32,747 nucleotides of DNA from Candidatus Zhuqueibacterota bacterium. Lineage in GTDB: Bacteria > Zhuqueibacterota > Zhuqueibacteria > Thermofontimicrobiales > Thiofontviventaceae. The DNA lies in NCBI GenBank assembly GCA_016931935.1, contig JAFGDW010000015.1:1-32747 (forward strand), written 5' to 3'. This document shows positions 8,169-15,734 of the stretch, piece by piece. Within the stretch, counting starts at the first letter, position 1; each line of letters starts with the position of its first letter. The translations under genes were made by a program, and so were the position numbers. The notes beneath the pieces were generated by a model. It had not been told where the DNA came from. It searched no databases and saw only the letters and a program-made list of their open reading frames with translations.

Positions 8169-8642
8169 TCAATTTTTTGCCTGCTTCATCTCATCGGACG
8201 AAACAAAAGTCCCTGATGCATTTATAAGCTCACCATCCAAATGATCGATTTCGTGCTGAAACACACAGGCAAGCAGTCCATCTACTAATAACGTGACTGG
8301 TTTGTTGTCTGTGTTTATGCCAACGACAACAACTTCTCGTGCACGTGTTACCTCGTATTCCTGATTGGGCAGGCTCAGACAACCTTCAATGTTTGTTTGA
8401 ATGCCGCCTTTCCAGCCAATGTTTGGATTTATGAGTTGATAAAGCCTGCCATTTAATCCAACCGTTATCAGTCGTTTGGAAATTCCAATCTGCGGCGCCG
8501 CCAGGCCAATGCCATCACTAATGTTCATGATATGTGTCATTTCATCTAATATATCGCGAATTTCCGGATTAATTTCTTCAACCGGTTGCGCGATGGCTAA
8601 TAAAATTGGATCCGGATATGTGATAATTTTTTTAAATATCAT
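8169..8642 (-). CDS. def: Peptide deformylase
   Basis: Metalloenzyme that removes the N-formyl group from nascent proteins. All three diagnostic motifs are present in 157 aa: GIGLAAPQIG, EGCLSLP (metal Cys) and QHEIDHLDG (two metal His and catalytic Glu). It starts inside the end of the radical SAM gene (11-bp overlap), so translation is coupled. Usually def sits with fmt or priA; here it is embedded with a radical SAM protein and a methyltransferase, which suggests a second, operon-specific copy, but I cannot see the rest of the genome. Confidence 0.95.
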   Translation of the reverse strand: MIFKKIITYPDPILLAIAQPVEEINPEIRDILDEMTHIMNISDGIGLAAPQIGISKRLITVGLNGRLYQLINPNIGWKGGIQTNIEGCLSLPNQEYEVTRAREVVVVGINTDNKPVTLLVDGLLACVFQHEIDHLDGELINASGTFVSSDEMKQAKN

Positions 8643-9582
8643 CGCTTATTTTATAAAACCTCCCTCGTTCCATTTCTTCCGATCGAATTCGTTTATGTTT
8701 CAATAACGAATCAAGATATTTATTAATCTCGTTGGGATGTGATCCCAGCACTGCCGATAAATCATAACTGGTGCAGGGTCGTCTTTTTAATGTTTGAATG
8801 ATTGCATCTTCAATCTCTAAATTGTAGCTGGCGATATGTTCTCGCTTTTGAAAATTGGCAATGATATCCGTTTCCCAATCCAGATGTTGTGCTATGTTTT
8901 CCAGCTTAATTTTAGTTGCTGCTTTCACCCAACTTTCTGTCCCAGGCCGGTCAAGCGTATTCAATTGCACCTGATCAGGTCTGATGCGATGTATTGCCTC
9001 GCGTAACAGTTTTATTTCTTCTTCAGAGTCATTCACTCCGGGAACAATAAATATCTCCAGCCAGATTGTTCCGGGAAATTCTGATCTTAAATTAACAAGT
9101 CCTGTAATGATGTTCTGAATTCCCAATCCTTTGACCGGCCGATCGATTTTTCGAAAAACCGGATCAGAAGCGGCATCTAATGACGGGAGAATTAAATCAA
9201 TTTTCTTCACTTCATTGATAAGTATTTGTTGATAAAATAAGGTGCCATTTGTTAACAAGGCTGTTTTATAATGAGGAAAATCATTTTTTAAAAATTCAAC
9301 AATTTGTCCAATTCCCGAATGCAATGTCGGCTCTCCAGCTCCTGAAAAAGTAATATAGTCCAGTTTCGGGCTGGTGGACAAAAATTGTTTTAATTCCGAA
9401 ATTACAGCATTCGTGGGCGCATATTCTTTTCTTTCAAGCGTTAAATCGGTTGTGGCTCCGCACTCACAATAAACACAATTTAAAGAACAGGTTTTATACG
9501 GAACCAAATCTATTCCCAATGAAATCCCTAATCTTCTTGAAGGAACCGGACCAAAAAGGTGGTCAAAATGAATATTTGACAT
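8632..9582 (-). CDS. Radical SAM protein, COG0731-like
   Basis: The 316-residue protein begins with FGPVPSRRLGISLGID and then carries the [4Fe-4S]-SAM ligand motif CSLNCVYC (CxxxCxxC). The TIM-barrel part has TFSGAGEPTLH and a DLILPSLDAA block, typical of the COG0731 family related to wyosine synthase TYW1. Unlike TYW1 it has no flavodoxin domain. The C-terminal 70 residues look like a winged helix (SYDLSAVLGSHPNEINKYLDSLL), which may bind nucleic acid or protein. The start is supported by a GAGAGA-type ribosome binding site. It follows the methyltransferase by 6 bp and overlaps the deformylase. Its substrate is unknown; tRNA or protein modification is plausible. Confidence 0.88.
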   Translation of the reverse strand: MSNIHFDHLFGPVPSRRLGISLGIDLVPYKTCSLNCVYCECGATTDLTLERKEYAPTNAVISELKQFLSTSPKLDYITFSGAGEPTLHSGIGQIVEFLKNDFPHYKTALLTNGTLFYQQILINEVKKIDLILPSLDAASDPVFRKIDRPVKGLGIQNIITGLVNLRSEFPGTIWLEIFIVPGVNDSEEEIKLLREAIHRIRPDQVQLNTLDRPGTESWVKAATKIKLENIAQHLDWETDIIANFQKREHIASYNLEIEDAIIQTLKRRPCTSYDLSAVLGSHPNEINKYLDSLLKHKRIRSEEMERGRFYKISDDI

Positions 9583-9588
9583 AATATA

Positions 9589-10218
9589 CTATCTCTCTGC
9601 GTTAATAACAACAAATCCACCATCTCCAGATCCACTCTGAAATTGTTGGGTATGTTGAATTGATTTTAAATCACCAAATACGGTTTGTATAATAGCAAAT
9701 GAATGAAAACCATTCCGTTTTAAACAAGCGATTATTTCATCCACTGAATAAAAAGTCGCCGACTGATAAAATACATTTTCATGCTTTTTTTTCAAATAGA
9801 TTTTGCCCAGCGCGCTGTCTTTATCGACAAAACCAATAATCAGACGTCCGGCTGGTTTTAAAATTCTGTTGGCTTCAGCAAATGCGCTGTCAATATCATT
9901 GAAAAAACACACGGATGTCACCATCAAAGCAAAATCCATCGAATTATCTGGGAATGGCAGGCTCTCTCCAACAGCGCGCGCAACCGTAAGCGTTCGCTTT
10001 TTTGCTAACGCCAGCATCGATTGGGATGGATCAATTCCGATGGAAATGCGCAAGGGCGCGCCAAATTGCCCGCTGCCGACGCCGATTTCGACGCCTATTT
10101 TAGCCGTCGGAATAAAATGCCGCACGGCCGCTAATTCGGATTGATAGACGTATTTGTTTGCCGTGAACCAATTTTCGTACTCTAATGTGTGTTGTGCAAA
10201 CGGTTGTATATTTAACAT
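9589..10218 (-). CDS. Class I SAM-dependent methyltransferase
   Basis: Cytoplasmic Rossmann-fold methyltransferase, 210 aa from the chosen ATG. The protein opens MLNIQPFAQHTLEYENWF, a typical N-terminus for this family, followed by motif I EIGVGSGQFG, an acidic motif II IGIDPSQSML, the motif PFPDNSMDFALMV, and a post-motif ILKPAGRLIIGFV. Earlier starts exist: ATG at 10287 and GTG at 10296 would add 23-26 residues, and neither has a clearly better ribosome binding site. The acceptor molecule is unknown. It is the first gene of the tightly spaced run that continues through the radical SAM and deformylase genes. Confidence 0.85.
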   Translation of the reverse strand: MLNIQPFAQHTLEYENWFTANKYVYQSELAAVRHFIPTAKIGVEIGVGSGQFGAPLRISIGIDPSQSMLALAKKRTLTVARAVGESLPFPDNSMDFALMVTSVCFFNDIDSAFAEANRILKPAGRLIIGFVDKDSALGKIYLKKKHENVFYQSATFYSVDEIIACLKRNGFHSFAIIQTVFGDLKSIQHTQQFQSGSGDGGFVVINAER

Positions 10219-10440
10219 TTCAATTGGCAATTCTTTGGTTTCCAGCTTACTCCGCAAAGCAAAATCGATGTCAAAATAATAAAACATTCGTGTCACACAG
10301 CTTGAAATTATTTTGACTATAATTATTTTGACATTTAAAATATTTGAACGGATTCAATCAGGTATTTACTTTCGTTTTTGAATATAAAATTCATCACAAA
10401 CAATCAACCAAACTATATTTATCAGCACATTTCCTGATAC

Positions 10441-10479
10441 AACGAAGCAATCTCCTGTAGCGAAGGAAATTGCTTCGTT
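10441..10479. repeat. Dispersed-type inverted repeat (GAAGCAATCTCC family)
   Basis: A 15-bp arm starting AACGAAGCAATCTCC (10441-10455) pairs with its near-perfect complement (10465-10479, one mismatch) around a 9-nt loop, followed by a T run on the plus strand. The flanking genes are both on the minus strand, where the stem is not followed by T residues, so it is not an obvious terminator for them. The core resembles a repeat I recall from many environmental genomes (GAAGCAATCTCC next to a GTAGCGA element), so I class it as an intergenic repeat; weak bidirectional termination is possible. Confidence 0.55.
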
Positions 10480-10534
10480 TTTGTTTACCATCTCTTCATA
10501 ATTACATAAACCAGCGACCATTTTAAAATGAGCG

Positions 10535-10891
10535 CTATTTTTCACCGGCATCCTTTTCCAGTTCCTCGATGCGTTTCTGAATATCGCCAAGCGCATTTTG
10601 GAAATAATCCGCTTGATCTTTTAAATAGCCCAATTCCTGATCGGGACTTGCCTGCGGCCAATTGGCTGCTGCTCCATACGGCGCTTGCCAGGGATTCCAG
10701 CCTAACCGGGTCCAGCCGGGCAGACCAGTCGCATAATACATATGTCGATGCCCTCTGCCGCCGGCTCGCCAGAATCCTCTACCGGCAACCGGATTCGCGA
10801 AACCCGGGACCTGATAGCCGGCACAAAATCCTGCGGCTCTGCCTGTCATTGCTCCCATTCCCCATGGGCCTGTTCCATCACCTCGTGGCAT
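10535..10891 (-). CDS. DUF5320-type protein with Gly/Arg-rich N-terminus and coiled-coil C-terminus
   Basis: This 118-residue protein starts MPRGDGTGPWGMGAMTGRA, the hallmark opening of DUF5320 proteins, continues with a Gly/Arg/Trp-rich middle (about 30-75), and ends in a predicted coiled coil (DQELGYLKDQADYFQNALGDIQKRIEELEKD). The ATG at 10891 has a perfect ribosome binding site (AAGGAGGTGA, 6-nt spacing); an upstream in-frame start is rejected on that basis. The function of the family is unknown; its genes commonly sit next to NifX-like and Mrp/ferredoxin genes in anaerobes, as here. It is the last gene of the 13 kb minus-strand cluster, 142 bp after the secreted small protein. Confidence 0.82.
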   Translation of the reverse strand: MPRGDGTGPWGMGAMTGRAAGFCAGYQVPGFANPVAGRGFWRAGGRGHRHMYYATGLPGWTRLGWNPWQAPYGAAANWPQASPDQELGYLKDQADYFQNALGDIQKRIEELEKDAGEK

Positions 10892-10986
10892 ATGTTTCAC
10901 CTCCTTCAATGTGTTATTATTTTTTTGAGTTATTGTATAAATCTCAATTTTGATCAGTTACTGTTGATATATTTTCAGCGTAGTAG

Positions 10987-11012
10987 AGCGATGGCATCGC
11001 TTAACGCGATGC
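10987..11012. repeat. Small hairpin repeat, three-arm type
   Basis: AGCGATG-G-CATCGCT is a near-perfect 15-bp palindrome (10987-11001). Its right arm also pairs with GCGATGC at 11006-11012 (7-bp stem, 5-nt loop), so two mutually exclusive hairpins are possible. It lies between the DUF5320 gene and the secreted-protein gene. Elements with the same layout lie at 15145, 24279 and 25633. Confidence 0.5.
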
Positions 11013-11033
11013 TAATCATACATTCGAATCGTT

Positions 11034-11492
11034 TCAACGCGCCCGTCTGCCTTGACCCGGTCCCATTCTCTTTCCGGCCCAAACAGGAAATCCATCATCA
11101 TTTCTCATCACATATTTTTTTGTATTCAATTCGAAATCCTTTGTAATAATCAAAGGCTTATTCTGAAATGTGACTTTTGAGCCGGCTACAGCAATCGATT
11201 CCCCGGTTTTAAACAGCAGCTTTTCTTGCTCAAGATACCACACAGGCGCGACAAATACATTCGTTTCCTGGCTATTCTTTTTTAACGTTAAAAGAATGCC
11301 GGGAAAGCGGCCATACCCCGATTGCGCGGTATCGATTTTCACAATGACGCCTGTTATTGTTTCGACCGTCGCCTTATTATATGATCGGGTGATATCATTT
11401 TTGTTCATTCCCCTGCCAGGTTGGGCAGACACTTGAGTTGTCAGGAAAAAACTAAACGATACAAAGAGTAAAAAGTTGATACTTGTTTTCAT
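11034..11492 (-). CDS. Secreted small protein, possible OB-like beta fold
   Basis: This 152-residue protein has a clear Sec signal peptide (residues 1-23, cleavage after VSA in TTQVSAQP) with no lipobox. The mature part is beta-rich, with VETITGVIVKIDTAQSG ... GILLTLKK ... ESIAVAGSKVTFQNKPLIITKDF, which reads like the OB-fold secreted proteins that bind small ligands or metals. I cannot name the family. It ends in a short Gly/Arg-rich tail (RMGPGQGRRAR). GAGGAG precedes the ATG. It follows the putative exporter gene by 12 bp, so it is probably a periplasmic partner of that system. Confidence 0.7.
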   Translation of the reverse strand: MKTSINFLLFVSFSFFLTTQVSAQPGRGMNKNDITRSYNKATVETITGVIVKIDTAQSGYGRFPGILLTLKKNSQETNVFVAPVWYLEQEKLLFKTGESIAVAGSKVTFQNKPLIITKDFELNTKKYVMRNDDGFPVWAGKRMGPGQGRRAR

Positions 11493-11504
11493 AACAAATC
11501 TCCT

Positions 11505-12530
11505 CTACCATCCAATTAAATAAACAGTTAAACCAATGATAATTCCAAAGCCAAGATTAAACAGTTTAATTAAAATTGAATCTTTGAACGAATATGAAAG
11601 CAGGGGCAGCATACCGTGGCCATCCTGCACTATCGAGCTGGCCAACAGCACCGAAAATGGAATGAGTCCCTGTGAAAACATCATCACGAAAATGAGGTGC
11701 GGTCCAGACTCGGGAACCAGCGCTGTGAGCACCGCAATAAATCCGACAATTACCATATGCGATTTTACGAATGCCTCGAGATTCCAGTATTGCAATCCAA
11801 CTTCCACAATTAAAATTGCAAAAAACGACCACAAAAACACCCGCCACAAATGTTTCTTTGCAATATGCGTCCAAATATGTTCACGTAAAAAGTGCTCGGG
11901 CACGCTGCCAATAATCACAGCGGCAATAGCAACCAAAATGGTAAGCGTGAACCGTTTCCAACCCCATATTGGCGGACCAATGATCCCGGTTGTCAAACCG
12001 ATTAAGAAAAGCACAGCGCCCGCTAAAAATACCGCGCGGATAAACGATATTTTCAGGAAGTGTTCCGCCAGGTTCTTTTTGTCGAAACAATTGCAGGATT
12101 CGATTGTGTGCACCTGCTGAAATTCGCATTCAGCGCATGGCTTAATTTTCATGATAGCGGCAAGTTTATCTGACAGCCATGCTAATACAATTCCTAAAAT
12201 AAACAGCAATCCAAACAGCAGCAGCGCCTGTTTGGGGAACAACGCCAGCATTACAAACGCTTCATCGCCGGAGGTGGCCACCATGCCGCCCACAATTGCG
12301 CCGAAGCTTATTAAACCATGCACGTAAAATGAGACGTTCAAATAGGCGCCCAGGCATCCCGGGGTTGCGCCCAGAAACGACGCCACCGTATATTGGCGCC
12401 AGCGGTTTTCTTTCATACCCGATGACATCCGGCCTTTTGTGAGCACATTCAGATAATCTACAATTAACATCATCACAAATACAAACACGGTAATCATGAT
12501 TGCATGTTTAAATATCGTTAACAATTCCAT
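11505..12530 (-). CDS. Putative 10-TM heavy-metal exporter (ArsP_2/DUF2899-like)
   Basis: Polytopic inner-membrane protein, 341 aa, with about ten hydrophobic segments. It contains the family-typical blocks FLGATPGCLGAYLNVSFYVHG, MVATSGDEAFVMLALFP and, in the second half, ALVPESGPHLIFVMMF and a SSIVQDGHGMLPLL motif. The two halves look like an internal repeat, consistent with the putative 10-TM metal(loid) exporter family. A cytoplasmic loop between helices has a Cys-rich stretch (CAECEFQQVHTIESCNCF), a likely metal-binding site. The start has only a weak ribosome binding site and lies 64 bp after the NifX-like stop. The transported ion is not known. Confidence 0.75.
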   Translation of the reverse strand: MELLTIFKHAIMITVFVFVMMLIVDYLNVLTKGRMSSGMKENRWRQYTVASFLGATPGCLGAYLNVSFYVHGLISFGAIVGGMVATSGDEAFVMLALFPKQALLLFGLLFILGIVLAWLSDKLAAIMKIKPCAECEFQQVHTIESCNCFDKKNLAEHFLKISFIRAVFLAGAVLFLIGLTTGIIGPPIWGWKRFTLTILVAIAAVIIGSVPEHFLREHIWTHIAKKHLWRVFLWSFFAILIVEVGLQYWNLEAFVKSHMVIVGFIAVLTALVPESGPHLIFVMMFSQGLIPFSVLLASSIVQDGHGMLPLLSYSFKDSILIKLFNLGFGIIIGLTVYLIGW

Positions 12531-12594
12531 AGCGTTTACTCACTATTTGTTTATGGTTGAATCGCTTTTGAATGCAGCATTCGCCGCCATTCGA

Positions 12595-12984
12595 TTAGAA
12601 ATTCTCGTTCCGCCCTCTCCGAAATCCGCGGCGCCGGTTTCGGTTTTTTCCAAACCGTCCTGGCATAAGAAACGCCGACGATGCCAGGGTGTCAGTTATA
12701 AATGCCTGAACCACATTCTGAATATTTCCTGTAACCCAAGGTATCACCTTGATATGCCGGGCTTCAATTTGCTGCCATACGCAATCATGAATTGCACCGC
12801 AAATAAGAATTTTGATGTTTTGTTCTGCCAGCAATTGTACTATTTCATTGTTACTTTTTCCGCAAATATCGATTTGCGAAGCATTACTTAAACAATAATC
12901 CGGCGAATCAAGCATAATTAAATTTTCTGCTGAATCAAGCAGCGAGGCAATTCGATTTTGGTAAGCGGCAATAGCAATGTACAT
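12595..12984 (-). CDS. NifX/NifB-C-terminal-like protein, second copy, Arg-rich tail
   Basis: The 129-residue protein starts MYIAIAAYQNRIASLLDSAENLIML and has the family turn KILICGAIHDCVWQQIEA, matching PF02579 (NifX-like cluster-binding domain) in a shortened, divergent form. The C-terminus adds a basic tail (MPGRFGKNRNRRRGFRRGRN). A strong ribosome binding site (AAAGGATGCAAT-ATG) supports the start. It is the first gene of the cluster (exporter, secreted protein, DUF5320), and a sigma54-type promoter match lies 36 bp upstream. A metal or Fe-S sensing/carrier role is inferred. Confidence 0.82.
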   Translation of the reverse strand: MYIAIAAYQNRIASLLDSAENLIMLDSPDYCLSNASQIDICGKSNNEIVQLLAEQNIKILICGAIHDCVWQQIEARHIKVIPWVTGNIQNVVQAFITDTLASSAFLMPGRFGKNRNRRRGFRRGRNENF

Positions 12985-13019
12985 ATTGCATCCTTTTTAA
13001 TTTGTTAAATAACATATTT

Positions 13020-13035
13020 TACAAAGTCTGTGCCG
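13020..13035 (-). promoter_or_regulatory. Sigma54 (-24/-12) promoter candidate
   Basis: On the minus strand the sequence is CGGCACAGACTTTGTA. Against the consensus TGGCAC-N5-TTGC it matches the -24 GGCAC exactly and has TTGT at -12, with the required GG-N10-G spacing. It would start transcription about 27 nt before the ribosome binding site/ATG of the NifX-like gene at 12984. The window also encodes a sigma54 activator. The -12 GC is GT here, a tolerated but weaker variant. Confidence 0.5.
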
Positions 13036-13113
13036 TAAATTTTTAGACAAGTTAACCGACTGATTTTTAATTATATTAGCTTTTCATATATATAAATTTT
13101 CCTAACAATATAA

Positions 13114-13126
13114 GTGCATTCTGCAC
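13114..13126. promoter_or_regulatory. Palindrome, candidate upstream activator site
   Basis: GTGCATTCTGCAC is a perfect 5-bp dyad with a 3-bp spacer. It lies about 80-105 bp upstream of the sigma54 promoter candidate, where an enhancer-binding protein would bind. No second complete copy was found nearby; a half-site-like GTGCATTGAC occurs at about 2883. Confidence 0.3.
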
Positions 13127-13743
13127 CCGATTTTGTAAAATATCGAGAGCAAAATACGCCTTACTTCTTTTTTATTCATAAAAAGACTCATATGTCCCAA
13201 AACCAGCCTATTCAGGCTTTGCATTCTTATCATATTTACAGTAGGAATTCGTGGATATTCGAAAACTTATCGGAATAATATTGCCAGTTGACTTAGTTTG
13301 CCAACTATCGGTGGGGTACAACTAGTATTAGCGGCGCAATGGTGTCGAAGACAACATTTGTTTGTAAGTCGACTTACAGGTACAGCCGTTTTTTGACTTC
13401 GACAGAGCTTTTCGGAATGGCTCTTACTGTCAAATTTACAAAAGGAAAATCCGCAAATGAAATCATTGCCAGTATGTTAAAGAAATGATATAAATTTTTC
13501 TGTTGCAATTTTTTTATTTTCTATGTACATTTAATATTTCCTATAATAAACATTCAAGCATTTAAATAAAAGGATGAATGATAATGACATTTTAGTATAT
13601 AATTGCTTCTAATGAATCTGTTTTTATATAAATAATTTAATGTTCTGCAGGGTAAATGATATTACATCAGTGACGATGAACTTACTGTGGATATTGTGAA
13701 TCAGAATTTTTCGCTTACAGAATCAGGAAATGGATCGACCACT

Positions 13744-14910
13744 ATGCTTCAACGTGTTTTAATGTTTTCGCTTATATTCTCCATTTTTGCTCCGCTATCA
13801 AGTCAAGCTCAGATGCCGCTAAAAGATTCCCGTTTTGACAGTTTGTTATCTGATTACGATCAACATGTTGCCAGCGTCATCGAAGAATCAGGTGCGCCGG
13901 GAGTTGCGATTGCAATTGTTAAGGATGGCCAGTTGGTATTTGTCCATGGTTATGGCGTCCGAAAAATGGGATCACCCGAAAAAGTGAACATGCATACTGT
14001 TTTTCGTCTGGCATCCGTATCGAAAGGATTTGCTGCCGTACTGACTGGTTTGCTTGTAAACGATGGCATTATTTCATGGGATGATCGAATCATTGATTAC
14101 TTGCCTGAATTCCGCCTTGCCGATACAACAAATACAAAACAGCTTACCATTAAAAACATATTGAGCCATACATCAGGCGTTGTCCCCCACGCCTACGATA
14201 ATCTCATCGAAGCCCAGGTTCCGTACTACAAAATTATGCAGGAATTGCATAACGCGCCGGTCGGGTGTGAGCCGGGCACGTACTACGGCTATCAAAATGC
14301 TGTATACAGTCTGATTGGCGAGGTAATTCGTGAGGCAACCGGAAAATCCTATCGCATATTACTTAAAGAACGAATTTTCAAACCGCTGAATATGATTGAC
14401 GCGTCGTCTACACGCGACGATTTGGTCGCGAATGAAAACTACGCGCGTCCACATGTTCGCCGATACGGTCAATGGACACCTGTTCATCTGCGCGATACGT
14501 ACTATAATGTCTGTCCTGCCGCAGGTGTCAATGCCAGCGCCTGGGATATGGGACAATGGATGATTGCAATGCTCGGCGACATGCCGCAGATCATTCCACA
14601 CTATGTCCTCGACGAAGTAACAACCCCGGTTGTACGAACCCGAACTGAACGACGACGTTTCAACTACAAATATCATATCAAACGTGCATATTATGGTCTC
14701 GGTTGGAGAGTATTTAACTATGATGGTGAAACGATGGTATTTCATAGCGGCGGGCTGCGCGGGTATCAGGCAAAAGTAGCAATGCTACCCGAGCATAACG
14801 TTGGGATTGCTGTATTACAGCATTCGGGATTTCATAATCGACTGGCTTACGAATTTATTGATATGTATTTAGATTTGCATGAGGAGTTGTATGCGAATCA
14901 TGCGGATTAG
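13744..14910 (+). CDS. Secreted serine hydrolase, beta-lactamase class C / D-Ala-D-Ala peptidase family
   Basis: The 388-residue protein from ATG 13744 has a Sec signal peptide (MLQRVLMFSLIFSIFAPLSSQAQ) and the class C/PBP4-type catalytic set: Ser91-x-x-Lys94 (LASVSKGF), Tyr183-x-Asn185 (YQN) and a C-terminal HSGG in place of KTG. Family members are D-alanyl-D-alanine peptidases, esterases or beta-lactamases; this sequence does not tell which. A GTG at 13687 would add 19 residues before the signal peptide and is unlikely. It is transcribed alone, with an intrinsic terminator 40 bp after the stop, and is the only plus-strand gene before 27 kb. Confidence 0.9.
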   Translation: MLQRVLMFSLIFSIFAPLSSQAQMPLKDSRFDSLLSDYDQHVASVIEESGAPGVAIAIVKDGQLVFVHGYGVRKMGSPEKVNMHTVFRLASVSKGFAAVLTGLLVNDGIISWDDRIIDYLPEFRLADTTNTKQLTIKNILSHTSGVVPHAYDNLIEAQVPYYKIMQELHNAPVGCEPGTYYGYQNAVYSLIGEVIREATGKSYRILLKERIFKPLNMIDASSTRDDLVANENYARPHVRRYGQWTPVHLRDTYYNVCPAAGVNASAWDMGQWMIAMLGDMPQIIPHYVLDEVTTPVVRTRTERRRFNYKYHIKRAYYGLGWRVFNYDGETMVFHSGGLRGYQAKVAMLPEHNVGIAVLQHSGFHNRLAYEFIDMYLDLHEELYANHAD

Positions 14911-14947
14911 TAATAGAATTGAATAGTAATGCAAAATTATAACATTA

Positions 14948-14987
14948 AACCTCCTCCTGAAGGTATTTCATCAGGAGGAGGTTTTTT
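14948..14987 (+). terminator. Intrinsic terminator of the serine hydrolase gene
   Basis: A perfect 13-bp stem (AACCTCCTCCTGA and its complement) with a 10-nt loop is followed by GTTTTTTATT on the plus strand, 37 bp after the hydrolase stop codon. It is a classic rho-independent terminator. Confidence 0.92.
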
Positions 14988-15413
14988 ATTCACCAAAATG
15001 ATTATGTACATATCGCAACTGAAGCTGGAGTGCAGCGCGTTCATCGTCTTTATTCATTAATGAGAGTATACAAGGAAGCGATACAGGAGTAGAGATGCTG
15101 GTGCAATGTATATATACTTACAATGGGCATAATGTGAACATGTTGGAGTACAGCGACTGCGTCGCTGTTTGAAGTGACGCAGTCAATTCACTCCATAACT
15201 GCATAAAATGAAATGTTCAATTCGTGACCGTTTTGTGTATAGGCATTGCATGCCCGATTCCCTTTGTATAAGGCTCGTATTTTCCAATTAGCTGAGTAAA
15301 GTACATAATCATTTTCACCAATTAAAAAATTATCTTTATTTAGATCTATTTCGACGCCTTGTAACTTATTTCACCCGTCATTTACTTTCTGGCAAATTTT
15401 GTACTCATTTCCG
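14988..15413. other. Intergenic region with hairpin repeat
   Basis: Apart from the hairpin repeat at 15145-15194 no gene or RNA is recognisable. A GGAGTGCAGCGCG string at 15029 resembles the left edge of that hairpin (GGAGTACAGCGAC) and may be a decayed copy. Confidence 0.45.
15145..15194. repeat. Hairpin repeat, three-arm type
   Basis: Outer arms GGAGT (15145-15149) and ACTCC (15190-15194) enclose GACTGCGTC (15155-15163) and its exact complement GACGCAGTC (15176-15184). The left arm is itself part of a local palindrome (CAGCGAC-TGC-GTCGCTG, 15151-15167). The layout, one arm that can pair in two ways, matches the elements at 10987 and 25633. Confidence 0.55.
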
Positions 15414-15650
15414 TTAATAAATCGTACTTAATCGAGCCTGTTCCGCTTTGATGATTTCATTAGCTTTGTTAAGCGAATCCATCATCGCATTGTATTTATC
15501 AGCCATGTAACGATCTGCTTCTGCCTGCTTTGCAGCTTCGATGGCTGCATTGGCAAAATTCAATTTTTCTTGTGGTGATTTTGAAAAACCGGCAACACCG
15601 AAAATGATAAATCCGATGACCAGTAGCCTGAACAACAATGGATTTTTCAT
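15414..15650 (-). CDS. Small exported protein, DUF4398-like, possibly truncated
   Basis: This 78-residue protein has a hydrophobic signal segment (MKNPLLFRLLVIGFIIFGVAGF) and then an Ala/Glu-rich amphipathic helix (FANAAIEAAKQAEADRYMADKYNAMMDSLNKANEIIKAEQA). The helical pattern resembles the start of DUF4398 lipoproteins, which are usually longer and have a lipobox cysteine; none is visible. It ends abruptly, and the adjacent 16 kb side contains gene debris, so it may be a truncated copy or a genuinely short periplasmic helix protein. Ribosome binding site is weak (AAGAAGAATTACC before ATG). Confidence 0.55.
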   Translation of the reverse strand: MKNPLLFRLLVIGFIIFGVAGFSKSPQEKLNFANAAIEAAKQAEADRYMADKYNAMMDSLNKANEIIKAEQARLSTIY

Positions 15651-15734
15651 GGTAATTCTTCTTTAAACGTTAATTGTAATTATGTTACAATTTCTAACTG
15701 TTTTGTAGACAATTGAAATTGTTGATTAATTTAT

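Larger units (their letters stand above)
12985..13743. other. Long intergenic region between divergent genes
   Basis: About 760 bp separate the minus-strand NifX cluster from the plus-strand serine hydrolase. It holds the sigma54-like promoter at 13020-13035 and a palindrome at 13114-13126. A plus-strand open stretch at 13297-13488 encodes a protein-like tail (from ATG 13339: MVSKTTFVCKSTYRYSRF, ending KSANEIIASMLKK) with no ribosome binding site; I treat it as a possible gene remnant. The remainder shows no recognisable feature. Confidence 0.5.

Noticed and set aside
11536..12120. 194-codon open frame on the plus strand
   Set aside because: Antisense to the 10-TM exporter, which shows clear membrane and family motifs.
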